Assembly: GCF_000378625.1 (NCBI RefSeq)
Contig: NZ_KB905168.1
Coordinates: 186,001 to 250,000 of the forward strand
Origin: Colwellia piezophila ATCC BAA-637
GTDB lineage: Bacteria; Pseudomonadota; Gammaproteobacteria; Enterobacterales; Alteromonadaceae
Direction: 5' to 3'
Length of the DNA: 64,000 nucleotides
A program made the position numbers and the translations under genes. Numbering within the stretch: the stretch's first letter is position 1; each line of letters begins with the position of its first letter. The notes beneath the pieces were generated by a model. It was not told where the DNA came from. It saw only the letters and a list, made by a program, of their open reading frames with translations, and searched no databases. Positions 45,140-54,141 of this stretch are shown here, one piece after another.

Positions 45140-45500
45140 TTTTCTCTCCAAGGATACGATCAAATTCGTAAAAAAGATCGGAGTAGATCCTTAGTATATA
45201 AAAAGAGATCTTTATAAAGATCTTATTATTATTACTTATTAGGATCGTTATTTTCTGTGGATAAGTAACTTTTTATTATATTTATTAAACACTAACAGTA
45301 ATGATAACCTTGTGATCAAGCTTTGATCAACCAGTAAATAAGCTTTGATCAAAAGCACGACTTATCCACAGGCCTTTTAAAATGTAATTTAATCAACTGG
45401 ATAATAATAGATAAATAACCGGTTATTAACTGTTTTATCCACAAGTACAATAATTGATGGCATTAACTGTTGATAACTTATGGGTAACTGATCCCACTAG
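45140..45500. other. oriC: Chromosomal replication origin oriC
   Basis: The 464-base gap between mnmG and mioC has three perfect DnaA boxes: TGTGGATAA at 45256-45264 (reverse), TTATCCACA at 45362-45370 and 45435-45443, weaker variants near 45398 and 45470, about ten GATC sites, and an AT-rich part with GATCT-starting 13-mer-like repeats at 45150-45250. The arrangement ATTAGGATCG then box 1 matches the start of E. coli oriC. Location, boxes and GATC density together support replication origin function. Confidence 0.9.
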
Positions 45501-45502
45501 AT

Positions 45503-45994
45503 CTAAAGTAGATCTTTATTTGTACTAATCCACTGCTGTGCAAGCTCTTCTGGATCAATATCTTCTGACATATCAAAGGTCTTAAGGGGGGTTATTTCAG
45601 TACAACCCTTTGAAATTAATAGTTTTGTTATGTCTTTGGCCGCTTTGCAATAAGTATCATAATTAGAATCACCGATCCCGATGGTTAAAAAACTAACAGT
45701 GGATAGATCTTGTTCACAATAACTAAGATCACTAACAAATTGCTGGATGTTGTCAGGGTAGTCACCGGCGCCATGTGTTGAGGTACAAACGATCCAAATA
45801 GGATTATCGGTGCAATTACTGTTGTTTTTTTGTTCTTTTTCGCTCGAGAAAGTGTTGCTGATGATGCTTTTAAGATCCGGTTTTAGGTGAATATCAACAT
45901 GATGATCTAGCTCATTTAGGGTTTCTTCACAGGCCTCTGCAACATATTCTGTGCCACCAAGCATACTGCCAACAATGATTTGAATTGAGCTCAT
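45503..45994 (-). CDS. mioC: Flavodoxin-like protein MioC
   Basis: The 163-aa protein has the flavodoxin FMN loop (IIVGSMLGGTEYVAE) and VCTSTHGAGDYPDN (second FMN loop), and GIGDSNYDTYCKA. It transcribes toward oriC, ending 3 bases from the origin boundary, as in E. coli where mioC transcription crosses the origin. Electron-transfer role is known from the family. Confidence 0.9.
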   Translation of the reverse strand: MSSIQIIVGSMLGGTEYVAEACEETLNELDHHVDIHLKPDLKSIISNTFSSEKEQKNNSNCTDNPIWIVCTSTHGAGDYPDNIQQFVSDLSYCEQDLSTVSFLTIGIGDSNYDTYCKAAKDITKLLISKGCTEITPLKTFDMSEDIDPEELAQQWISTNKDLL

Positions 45995-46181
45995 ATAGGG
46001 TCTCTTTTTGATTAAATGAGGTTATTTATAAGGATATAATCGGTGTGTTATTGTATTACTTAAGCTAAGTACTGATAAGTAATTACTTTAATTACCTACT
46101 AACTTTTGTTGATATTTTAAACAATATTATTGGTATTTTAAACAATGGTATTGACAATTATTATTAATAAAAGGTCTTTAT
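45995..46181. other. Gap with a 21-base direct repeat
   Basis: Two near-copies of ATTTTAAACAAT (around 46113 and 46135, spaced about 22 bases) precede a TTGACA at about 46152. It may be the promoter of the decayed gene that follows, or of mioC on the other strand. Nothing else is supported. Confidence 0.35.
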
Positions 46182-46189
46182 TATGAATA

Positions 46190-46460
46190 ATACCCTCAAT
46201 AATTTTACTTACTTTTAGCTCTTTTTACGGCTCAGCATCACTCGCAGAGTTATGTAATGAATAATTAGCGCAAGAGGTTGCCCAATGTTGTATTGCTAAT
46301 TAATGAGGGAACACAGATCTTTTTAAGTCAGGCGAGGCTGAAAAGGTGAGGGATGTTATAGCAGAGCTTATGGGTAGTGAAAATAGCAATGAATCTATTT
46401 TGATTGCTATTAGTATGCAGTACGTTAATGATTTTGGTAATGGGTTTTCGCATAAGTAAC
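46190..46460 (+). pseudogene. Remnant of a small secreted protein gene
   Basis: One frame reads ILLTFSSFYGSASLA (signal-peptide-like), AELCNE, stop, LAQEVAQCCIAN, two stops, then DLFKSGEAEKVRDVIAELM and a further 25 residues to a TAA at 46457-46459. The only nearby ATG (46182) is in another frame. The composition is that of a real exported protein broken by nonsense and start-frame changes. The family is not recognised. Confidence 0.5.
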
Positions 46461-46689
46461 CACATATCTGGATAAGCAAAGTTACTCAAAAAGCTATTTT
46501 AGGCGATATCAGCGTTGGTATTCCTACCAATAACCAGTTATTGGGTACGTAATACCGCCTTGTTTTCACCAAAACTATCAATATTGAGACGAATAAATAA
46601 ACTTATAGCATAGGTATTTATGTTATGTGATTGATAATAAATAAGTACTTAAAAAAATTAACATTCATTATCCAGAGTTGAGGTTAAGT

Positions 46690-46755
46690 ATGTCAAAAAA
46701 TACTGTTAACCACTTGATGAAATGCTTATTGATAAGTAGAAGTAACCATCATTAG
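46690..46755 (+). CDS. Possible 21-codon micro-ORF before a terminator
   Basis: An ATG with GAGG 6 bases upstream opens a 21-codon frame beginning MSKNTVNHLMKCLL, followed after 17 bases by a rightward intrinsic terminator. It may be a small protein, part of a small RNA, or chance. Weak support. Confidence 0.25.
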   Translation: MSKNTVNHLMKCLLISRSNHH

Positions 46756-46772
46756 TGATTTTTATCTGATAG

Positions 46773-46802
46773 CAGCCTAACTTTTAGTTAGGCTGTTTTT
46801 TT
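46773..46802 (+). terminator. Rightward intrinsic terminator between mioC and mnmE
   Basis: CAGCCTAAC, a 5-base loop and GTTAGGCTG form a perfect 9-bp stem followed by seven T on the plus strand. No intact plus-strand gene precedes it, so it serves either the decayed gene at 46190 or an unannotated small RNA. On the minus strand there is no T-tract, so it is not mnmE's own terminator. Confidence 0.8.
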
Positions 46803-46822
46803 GTTTTGGCTAATGATTAAAG

Positions 46823-48238
46823 CTATTTACCAATACAAAAAGAGCTGAATATCTTGCCCAACAGATCATCACTGGTGAACTCGCCGGTAATTTGATCTAA
46901 CTCTTGCTGACAAATGCGTAATTCTTCTGCCAATATTTCTCCAGCGACATATGCTTCAAGTTGCTCTAAGCCAATTAATAAATGCTGATGGGTATTCTCT
47001 AGTGCGACTAAATGACGTCTTCTTGCCATAAAGCCACCTTCGGTACTACCTTGGTAACCCATAATGGTTTTTAAGTGCTCTTTAAGGCTGTTAACGCCTT
47101 CGCCGGTTTTAGCTGATAAGGTAATGATAGCGTGCTGTGTGCCATCGGTATCGGTAAACTCACTAAAACCGGTTTTAGCATTATTCACATCGGCTTTATT
47201 TCTGATCAGTGTTAAGCCTATATTTTCAGGTAGTTCGGCAAAAAATTCAGGGTAGTAATCTTTAATATCTTGCTCATCATCCAAGACACTGTGATCTACA
47301 CTGGCATCAACCATTAACAATACCCGATCCGCTTTTTTTATTTCTTGCCAAGCACGCTCAATGCCTATTTTTTCAACAACATCATCACTATCTCGTAATC
47401 CAGCGGTATCAATAATATGTAATGGCATGCCATCGATATGAATTTGTTCGGCTAGTACATCACGTGTGGTACCGGCAATTTCGGTAACAATGGCGGTTTG
47501 TTTTCCACTTAAGGAATTTAATAGGCTAGATTTTCCGGCATTGGGGCGACCAGCAATAACTACGCGCATACCTTCACGAATAATACTGCCTTGTTGGGCC
47601 TGTTTACGAACATCTTCTACCTTACGGATAATAGCTTTTAAGTCATTGACTATTTTTTTATCGGCAAGAAAATCAATTTCTTCTTCAGGAAAGTCTATCG
47701 CCGCTTCCACATACATACGTAAATGAATAATACTTTCGACCATTTCATTGATTAATTTTGAGAAGTCACCTTGTAAAGAGTGCAGGGCAGAGCGAGCCGC
47801 TTGCTCGGAACTAGAGTTAATTAAATCAGCAATGGCTTCTGCTTGGGTTAAATCGAGTTTATCATTCAAAAAAGCTTGTTCGCTAAATTCACCGGGTTTA
47901 GCCATTATTACTTTCGGTAGCGCAAGAATTGTCTTCAGCAGCATATCTAAAATTACCGGGCCGCCATGGCCTTGAAACTCAATAATATCTTCGCCAGTAA
48001 ATGAGTTAGGTCCTTTAAAAAATAGTGCAATGCCTTGATCTAATACCTGATTTTTTTCTGGTAATGTATTATCTACAAAAGGCAGGTATTCCGCTTTTCT
48101 TACTTCAGGTATTTTACCTAAAATTGCTTGAGCAACATTTTTTGCTTCAGGGCCTGATACTCTAATAATACCGACGCCACCACGTCCTGGTGCGGTTGCT
48201 TGGGCGGCGATTGTCGTTGTGTGAGAAATTGATGTCAT
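46823..48238 (-). CDS. mnmE: tRNA modification GTPase MnmE (TrmE)
   Basis: The 471-aa protein has the N-terminal domain ([16 protein letters not shown]), G1 [13 protein letters not shown]2/G3 GTTRD and DTAGLRD, G4 NKAD, and the conserved C-terminal FCIGK with the functional Cys. It works with MnmG on wobble uridines. Length and motifs are complete. It is separated from yidC by a repeat. Confidence 0.96.
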   Translation of the reverse strand: MTSISHTTTIAAQATAPGRGGVGIIRVSGPEAKNVAQAILGKIPEVRKAEYLPFVDNTLPEKNQVLDQGIALFFKGPNSFTGEDIIEFQGHGGPVILDMLLKTILALPKVIMAKPGEFSEQAFLNDKLDLTQAEAIADLINSSSEQAARSALHSLQGDFSKLINEMVESIIHLRMYVEAAIDFPEEEIDFLADKKIVNDLKAIIRKVEDVRKQAQQGSIIREGMRVVIAGRPNAGKSSLLNSLSGKQTAIVTEIAGTTRDVLAEQIHIDGMPLHIIDTAGLRDSDDVVEKIGIERAWQEIKKADRVLLMVDASVDHSVLDDEQDIKDYYPEFFAELPENIGLTLIRNKADVNNAKTGFSEFTDTDGTQHAIITLSAKTGEGVNSLKEHLKTIMGYQGSTEGGFMARRRHLVALENTHQHLLIGLEQLEAYVAGEILAEELRICQQELDQITGEFTSDDLLGKIFSSFCIGK

Positions 48239-48319
48239 GGCTAGGTAATTAATTTGAACGGTTGAATACGGGTATTTTACTGTATTTCAAAATTAATACC
48301 AATTCCAATAAGTTTATTC

Positions 48320-48497
48320 CCACTCAGCGTCCTTATCAAAATCAATAATGCAGCATGTAAGCTTTTACCTTTTATGAGGTACTCGCCCTTTGGCAGCTTT
48401 CCAGCGATTCGAGTACTGCACAGAATATCTTTCATATAGAGTGACTATATGCAGAAAAATTATATTTGTTCTCAAACCACTCGCCAGCTCTGAGTGG
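48320..48497 (+). repeat. Dispersed repeat family R1, copy C, with short terminal inverted repeats
   Basis: The core 48328-48399 matches copies A (26801) and B (40280). Here the copy is flanked by CCACTCAG (48320-48327) and CTGAGTGG (48490-48497), an inverted pair, so it may be a complete 178-base non-autonomous element. It fills the gap between mnmE and the yidC terminator. Confidence 0.6.
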
Positions 48498-48520
48498 CAA
48501 CTAACTTAATGCCGACAATA

Positions 48521-48557
48521 AAAAAGGCGATTACTGTTAAACAGTAATCGCCTTTTT
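48521..48557. terminator. Strong bidirectional terminator after yidC
   Basis: A 17-bp stem (AAAAAGGCGATTACTGT and its complement) with a 3-base loop has A and T runs on its two sides, so it can stop transcription from either side. It is about 35 bases beyond the yidC stop. Confidence 0.85.
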
Positions 48558-48590
48558 ATTTATTATTTTATCAGTAATTAGATACCGATA

Positions 48591-50234
48591 TTAAGCTGCT
48601 TTTTCTGCTTTTTTCTTGGCAATACCAGCAAATATAATTTTCATTTGCGCAATTGAAATCAAGTTACTGACTAACCAATAAAGTACTAAACCTGATGGGA
48701 ACCAAGCCATAAAGATTGAGAATACTACCGGCATATATTGCATAATCTTCTGTTGCATTGGATCTTGAATAGTCATTGGCTGCATTTTCTGCATTACAAA
48801 CATACTCACGCCCATTAGTACTGGTAAGACAAAGAACGGGTCCATTGCTGATAAATCTTGTATCCAGAAGAAGAATGGCGCATGACGTAGTTCAACACTT
48901 TCTAAGAATACCCAGTAAAGTGCTAAGAAAATTGGCATTTGCAGTAATAGTGGTAAACAACCACCCGCTGGATTTACTTTTTCTTTACGATACATTTCCA
49001 TAGTGGCTTGTGACATCTTTTGTCTGTCATCGCCAAAGCGCTCTTTAAGTTGCGCCATTTTTGGAGCAAGGTCACGCATTTTAGCCATTGAGGTGTATTG
49101 CGCTTTCGTTAATGGATACATACCACCTTTAACAATCAAGGTGATGATAATAATAGCCACACCCCAGTTAGTAACAAAGCTTTGTATCGTTAGTAGTAAC
49201 CAGAATAATGGTTGACTGATCATCCATAAGAAACCGTAGTCTATGGTTAAGTCTAAGTTAGGCGCTATTTTTTCTAATACTTTTTGATCTTTAGGACCGA
49301 CATAAAATATTGCAGAAGTTGAACCTTGCTGACCGGCATCAATAATAACGGCTGGAGACCTAAATCCAATTGAGGCTTCATGGTTTTTACTATACCTAGT
49401 ATATAAATCATTAGTTTGGTCTGCAACTGGTACCCAAGCTGAAACAAAATAATGTTCAAGCATGGCAATCCAACCACCCACCGTTGGTTTTTCTAAGTTA
49501 GCGTCTTGAATGTCATCAAAGTCATATTTTTCGTAACGATCTTCAGTTGTTGAATAAGCAGCACCACGATAGGTTGGTAACATACCGCCGCCAGTATCGA
49601 CCACGGTTGACTGTTTAAGTTGACCATACATTTGTACCGATACGCTATTTGCTGTGTTGTTATCTATTATGTATTCAACGTCAACGCTGTAGCTGTTTTT
49701 CTTAAAAGTAAAACGCTTGGTAACAGTCATACCAGTAACATCGTTAAAAACTAAATCAATGATTAAGCTATCATTGGTTAATTCATAATTGCTTTGTGCA
49801 CTGGTATATATAGGACGGCCTTTTCCTTTACTTAAATACAGACGGTCAATGCCGTTAGCCCCTGTTAAACCACTTTCAGCAATATATTTTTGATTACCGT
49901 TTTGCATGATGGTAAATGGAATACCATTGCCTTGCTCAGTATCGTAATTAAGTAATTTAACTTCTACAATGTCACCACCTTGACTATTAATTTTTAAAGC
50001 GAATGTATCTGTAGTCACGCTTATTAATTTAGCAGAAGTATCATTTGATTTTACAGAACTTATTTGTGCAGCTGATGATTCAGGCACGAAGTCTGTATTG
50101 GCAGGTTCACCAGACTGATTTTGGCTAATACTTGTTTGCTGAATAATAGGAGCATTTTGCTCTTGCCATTGACTAAACAGTAAGTAAGTAACTACCATAA
50201 GCGCAATAAAAAGTAGACTGCGTTGGGATTCCAT
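48591..50234 (-). CDS. yidC: Membrane protein insertase YidC
   Basis: The 547-aa protein has the N-terminal anchor (RSLLFIALMVVTYLLFSQW), a large periplasmic domain, and the conserved C-terminal five-helix core with KGGMYPLTKAQYTSMAKM (the hydrophilic-groove Arg/Lys region) and PIFLALYWVFLESVELR. It inserts membrane proteins with or without Sec. It is downstream of yidD in the rpmH-rnpA-yidD-yidC cluster. Confidence 0.96.
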   Translation of the reverse strand: MESQRSLLFIALMVVTYLLFSQWQEQNAPIIQQTSISQNQSGEPANTDFVPESSAAQISSVKSNDTSAKLISVTTDTFALKINSQGGDIVEVKLLNYDTEQGNGIPFTIMQNGNQKYIAESGLTGANGIDRLYLSKGKGRPIYTSAQSNYELTNDSLIIDLVFNDVTGMTVTKRFTFKKNSYSVDVEYIIDNNTANSVSVQMYGQLKQSTVVDTGGGMLPTYRGAAYSTTEDRYEKYDFDDIQDANLEKPTVGGWIAMLEHYFVSAWVPVADQTNDLYTRYSKNHEASIGFRSPAVIIDAGQQGSTSAIFYVGPKDQKVLEKIAPNLDLTIDYGFLWMISQPLFWLLLTIQSFVTNWGVAIIIITLIVKGGMYPLTKAQYTSMAKMRDLAPKMAQLKERFGDDRQKMSQATMEMYRKEKVNPAGGCLPLLLQMPIFLALYWVFLESVELRHAPFFFWIQDLSAMDPFFVLPVLMGVSMFVMQKMQPMTIQDPMQQKIMQYMPVVFSIFMAWFPSGLVLYWLVSNLISIAQMKIIFAGIAKKKAEKAA

Positions 50235-50307
50235 AAAATTTACTTCTCTTCTTTTGTGTTGGCAGAAAAATTAATTTCTGCATAAATTAAATACGATAAG
50301 TGCGTGG

Positions 50308-50347
50308 CATTTTAATATACGTTAGCTTGATAACCAATACTCTTTTA
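50308..50347. repeat. Stray imperfect copy of part of yidD
   Basis: The 40 bases match 50417-50455, inside yidD, at about 33 positions (shared TTAATATACGTT, GCTTG, TAACCAA, CTTTTA). The match lies in the yidC-yidD gap and looks like a local duplication of an internal yidD segment. Confidence 0.55.
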
Positions 50348-50361
50348 GTCTAGGTTGGTTA

Positions 50362-50607
50362 TTATTCTTTTTTTATTGGTGGTACCGGATCTTCACCGCC
50401 TTCATTGAGCGGATGACATCTTAATATACGTTTGCTTGCTAACCAACTACCTTTTATCACACCAAAGCGATTAATTGCTTCCGTAGCATAGGCTGAGCAG
50501 CTTGGATGAAATCGACAATTCGAACCTAGTAACGGGCTAATAAAGCGTTGATAGCCTTTTATACCGGTTATTACTAGTTTTTGTGGCGCTGAATTATTTT
50601 TCGCCAT
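50362..50607 (-). CDS. yidD: Membrane protein insertion efficiency factor YidD
   Basis: The 81-aa protein has [21 protein letters not shown] and [18 protein letters not shown], the family signatures with conserved Cys residues. It assists YidC-dependent insertion. The start overlaps the end of rnpA by 34 bases, as is common. Confidence 0.93.
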   Translation of the reverse strand: MAKNNSAPQKLVITGIKGYQRFISPLLGSNCRFHPSCSAYATEAINRFGVIKGSWLASKRILRCHPLNEGGEDPVPPIKKE

Positions 50608-50960
50608 ATCTTCTCTAATTCTTGATTTATCGTATTATTATCTAGTTGATCAATGCCAGACTTTACCATAACTACTATATCGATAGCAGGTAAATTATGT
50701 TGATTTAAGCGGAAGCTTTCTCTGACCTGCCTTTTTATGCGATTACGTTGCACAGCAAGTTTGACCCGTTTTTTAGCAATAGCTAATCCTAAACGGTTTT
50801 TGGCAACTGAATTATGTTTATCAGAGACGAGAGTATGAGGTTTTTGAGTTACTAATAAAGTAAAGTGACGAGAGCCAAATCGGATCGGTTTAGAAAAAAC
50901 CGCTTGAAAATGACCGGGAGTCAACAAGCGTGACTCCCGATTAAATTTGTAAGTAGTCAT
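50574..50960 (-). CDS. rnpA: Ribonuclease P protein component
   Basis: The 128-aa basic protein has the RNR motif ([17 protein letters not shown]) and [12 protein letters not shown]. With the RNA subunit it trims tRNA 5' ends. It lies just after rpmH in the normal order. Confidence 0.94.
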   Translation of the reverse strand: MTTYKFNRESRLLTPGHFQAVFSKPIRFGSRHFTLLVTQKPHTLVSDKHNSVAKNRLGLAIAKKRVKLAVQRNRIKRQVRESFRLNQHNLPAIDIVVMVKSGIDQLDNNTINQELEKIWRKIIQRHKN

Positions 50961-51003
50961 AGTTTGACTACCTTATATCAAAAATTGTAAACAAGGTTTG
51001 ATA

Positions 51004-51138
51004 TTATGCGCTAAGGCTTGCACGGCCTTTGGCACGGCGACGCGCTATAACAGCACGGCCGTTTTTAGTTGCCATGCGAGCACGGAATCCGTGGTTACGC
51101 TTACGCTTTAGTATGCTAGGTTGAAATGTTCTTTTCAT
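51004..51138 (-). CDS. rpmH: 50S ribosomal protein L34
   Basis: The 44-aa protein starts [19 protein letters not shown] and ends KGRASLSA, the canonical L34. A longer frame opens upstream at 51189, but the family length and start fix the ATG at 51138. It is the first gene of the leftward cluster, with its promoter in the dnaA-rpmH gap. Confidence 0.95.
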   Translation of the reverse strand: MKRTFQPSILKRKRNHGFRARMATKNGRAVIARRRAKGRASLSA

Positions 51139-51189
51139 TACGCTAATCCGTCGGTTGTTGTTGCCCTGGCAAAACAGCCCTTTGAGCAC

Positions 51190-51582
51190 ACAGGTCTAAA
51201 AAATGAGGCCGAATATTAAAACTTATTAGAGCAATTGTCAATCACTTCTGTTAGCTATTTATGCAATGATCATTACTTTTATCTTCAAGGATCGTTGTGA
51301 TCTTTGTTGGGATTATTAACGATATTCACAGTTTTATCACAAAGCTGTTTTCGTCTCTTAATAACTAATTATAATAAATGATAATTTAAAGGTAAAATAG
51401 CTGATAAATAGTAGAGTTTTTTTAGTTAAATTTTTAAGTGTTTATAACTATTTTACAGCAACTTAGCTTGGTATAGATAAAAAAATATTAGAATAGTTAA
51501 AAGTCAATATTGCACTTGTGGATAACTCAATAGATAATAGCCCCCAGAAAAAATATTAACCTAGTTACTACTGGAGTTTTGG
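51190..51582. other. rpmH-dnaA divergent promoter region with a DnaA box
   Basis: The 393-base AT-rich gap holds a perfect DnaA box (TGTGGATAA, 51517-51525, reverse) 58 bases before the dnaA start, and TTATCACAA near 51334. This fits DnaA autoregulation of its promoter. Promoter hexamers cannot be fixed by eye in such AT-rich DNA. Confidence 0.6.
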
Positions 51583-52968
51583 TTGGAACATTCACCTTGG
51601 CAACGTTGCCTCTCTGTTCTACAAGAAGAATTGCCTGCTCAGCAATTTAGTATGTGGATCCGACCCTTACAATGCGTTATTAATGATAATGTTATGACGT
51701 TATATGCTCCTAACCGTTTTGTTCTTGATTGGGTTAGAGATAAATATGTTAATCGCATTAACGAATTATTGACCATTAACGAAGCAAATCATTCATTACT
51801 TTTGCGTTTTGACGTTGGCAGTAAACCGGTTATTAATAATACCGCTAGTAATAACTCAGTACCGAGACACACTAGTAGTCACGCCAATATTTTTGCTAAA
51901 TCAATTCCAGCACCAAAAATTGCAGAGCCTGAAAGTAATATTCCAAAAAAAGCCAATATCAGACTCAATTATACCTTTGATAATTTTGTTGAGGGTAAGT
52001 CTAACCAACTTGCTCGAGCTGCTGCCTCGCAAGTAGCGGATAATCCAGGTACTGCTTACAATCCTTTATTTATTTATGGTGGCACCGGCTTAGGAAAAAC
52101 GCATTTATTGCATGCCGTTGGTAATGGTATATTACGTAAAAACCCCAATGCTAAAATTGCTTATATGCATTCTGAGCGCTTTGTCCAAGATATGGTTAGA
52201 GCACTGCAAAATAATGCCATGGAAAAGTTTAAGCAATACTACCGCAGTGTTGATGCCCTGCTTATTGATGATATTCAATTTTTCGCGGGTAAAGAACGTA
52301 CCCAGGAAGAGTTTTTTCACACCTTTAACGCTCTTCTTGAAGGTAATCAGCAAGTTATTTTAACCAGTGATCGCTATCCTAAAGAAATTAATGGTGTTGA
52401 TGACAGACTTAAATCACGTTTTGGTTGGGGTTTAACGTTAGCAATAGAACCGCCAGAACTAGAAACTCGTGTTGCTATATTAAAGCGCAAAGCTCAAGAA
52501 AGTCAGATTAACTTAGCCGATGAAGTTGCTTTTTTTATTGCTAAAAGACTTCGTTCTAATGTTCGAGAGCTAGAAGGTGCTTTAAACCGTGTTATTGCCA
52601 ATGCTAATTTTACTGGCCGTGCCATTACTATCGATTTCGTCCGTGAAGCATTACGTGACTTATTAGCACTACAAGATAAATTAGTGACTATCGATAATAT
52701 CCAGCGCACCGTTGCTGAATATTATAAAATTAAAATTGCGGATCTGTTATCAAAACGACGAAATCGCTCTGTTGCTCGACCTAGACAAATAGCCATGGCA
52801 TTATCTAAGGAATTAACTAATCATAGTTTACCTGAAATAGGGGATGCATTTGGTGGTCGTGATCATACAACTGTCTTACATGCTTGTCGTAAAGTTAAAT
52901 CATTACGTGAAGAAATGCATGATATTAAAGAAGATTATTCAAATTTAATCAGAACCCTTTCTTCTTAA
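51583..52968 (+). CDS. dnaA: Chromosomal replication initiator DnaA
   Basis: The 461-aa protein has the N-terminal domain I ([21 protein letters not shown]), Walker [14 protein letters not shown], Walker [10 protein letters not shown], and the C-terminal DnaA signature [15 protein letters not shown]. It unwinds oriC. The start is TTG at 51583: GGAG lies 6 bases upstream and no ATG or GTG precedes it in frame at family length. A rare start may keep expression low. Confidence 0.96.
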   Translation: MEHSPWQRCLSVLQEELPAQQFSMWIRPLQCVINDNVMTLYAPNRFVLDWVRDKYVNRINELLTINEANHSLLLRFDVGSKPVINNTASNNSVPRHTSSHANIFAKSIPAPKIAEPESNIPKKANIRLNYTFDNFVEGKSNQLARAAASQVADNPGTAYNPLFIYGGTGLGKTHLLHAVGNGILRKNPNAKIAYMHSERFVQDMVRALQNNAMEKFKQYYRSVDALLIDDIQFFAGKERTQEEFFHTFNALLEGNQQVILTSDRYPKEINGVDDRLKSRFGWGLTLAIEPPELETRVAILKRKAQESQINLADEVAFFIAKRLRSNVRELEGALNRVIANANFTGRAITIDFVREALRDLLALQDKLVTIDNIQRTVAEYYKIKIADLLSKRRNRSVARPRQIAMALSKELTNHSLPEIGDAFGGRDHTTVLHACRKVKSLREEMHDIKEDYSNLIRTLSS

Positions 52969-53014
52969 TTTTAAAAATAGAAATAAAAATAAAAGCACAT
53001 AAGCAGGTATTAAA

Positions 53015-54118
53015 ATGAAGTTTTCAGTGAACAGGGAATTATTACTTAAACCATTATTGTTGGTTTCGGGTGCAGTAGAACGTAAGAGCACCTTGCCCAT
53101 TCTGAGTAATATACTTTTTGATGTTAGTGGTCGCTCACTTACCTTAACAGCTACTGATTTAGAACTTGAAATGGTTGCTTATGCTGAAGTTGATAATCAA
53201 GGTGAAGACGGAAAAATTACTATTCCAGCGCGAAAACTTTTAGATATTTGTAAAAGTTTACCTGATAATTCTTTAATTTCATTTGAAGTTAAAGATGAAA
53301 CTATTAAGTTATCTTCTGGACGTAGCCGGTACTCACTTTCAACCTTACCCGCGGTCGATTTTCCAAATATCGAAGAATGGCAAGGGGACGTTGAGTTTCA
53401 ATTATTAAAATCTGAATTCTTACGCTTAATTGAGAGTACACATTTTTCAATGGCTAACCAAGATGTTAGGTATTACTTAAATGGGATGTCTATTGAATGT
53501 GAAGGCAACGAAATTCGGTCTGTTGCTACTGATGGGCATCGACTCGCGATTTGTAAAATATCAAACGAATCTTTAGCACTGCCGGCAAGGCAGGTTATTG
53601 TTCCACGTAAAGGCATATTAGAAATTATTCGTCTGCTTGCCCCTGTTGACGAATCAGTAAAAATATTTTTAGGTTCTAATCATATTCGTATTATTGATAG
53701 TGAATTTTCTTTTACCAGTAAATTGGTCGATGGTCGTTTTCCAGATTACCGACGTGTATTACCTAGAAACGGTGATAAGGTTTTCGAAACTAACAAGGAT
53801 GCACTTCGTCAGGTTTTATCACGTGCTTCAATCTTATCGAATGAAAAATTTAAAGGCGTGCGTTTAAATTTCTCAGAGACCAATTTAAAAATCACCGCCA
53901 ATAACCCTGAACAAGAACAAGCCGAAGAAGAAATTGAAATTCATTTTCCTTACGGTGAATTAGAAATAGGCTTTAACGTAAGTTACGTGCTAGATGTATT
54001 AAGTGCTATTAAAGACGAGAATGTGAAGTTTACTTTAGCGGATGCAAACAGTAGCGTAGTTATAGAGGGTAGTAACAATGGCGAAGCGCTTTATGTTGTT
54101 ATGCCTATGCGTTTGTAG
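53015..54118 (+). CDS. dnaN: DNA polymerase III beta clamp
   Basis: The 367-aa protein has the family N-terminus (MKFSVNRELLLKPL), KSTLPILSNIL, the hydrophobic pocket ATDGHRLA and the C-terminal YVVMPMRL that binds clamp-binding motifs. It is the sliding clamp. It lies 46 bases after dnaA and 23 before recF. Confidence 0.97.
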   Translation: MKFSVNRELLLKPLLLVSGAVERKSTLPILSNILFDVSGRSLTLTATDLELEMVAYAEVDNQGEDGKITIPARKLLDICKSLPDNSLISFEVKDETIKLSSGRSRYSLSTLPAVDFPNIEEWQGDVEFQLLKSEFLRLIESTHFSMANQDVRYYLNGMSIECEGNEIRSVATDGHRLAICKISNESLALPARQVIVPRKGILEIIRLLAPVDESVKIFLGSNHIRIIDSEFSFTSKLVDGRFPDYRRVLPRNGDKVFETNKDALRQVLSRASILSNEKFKGVRLNFSETNLKITANNPEQEQAEEEIEIHFPYGELEIGFNVSYVLDVLSAIKDENVKFTLADANSSVVIEGSNNGEALYVVMPMRL

Positions 54119-54141
54119 TTAACAAGTATGTTTTTTAACTG

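Noticed and set aside
51190..51582. The rpmH-dnaA gap as the main oriC
   Set aside because: Only one perfect DnaA box and few GATC sites are present; the mnmG-mioC gap has three boxes and the right layout.
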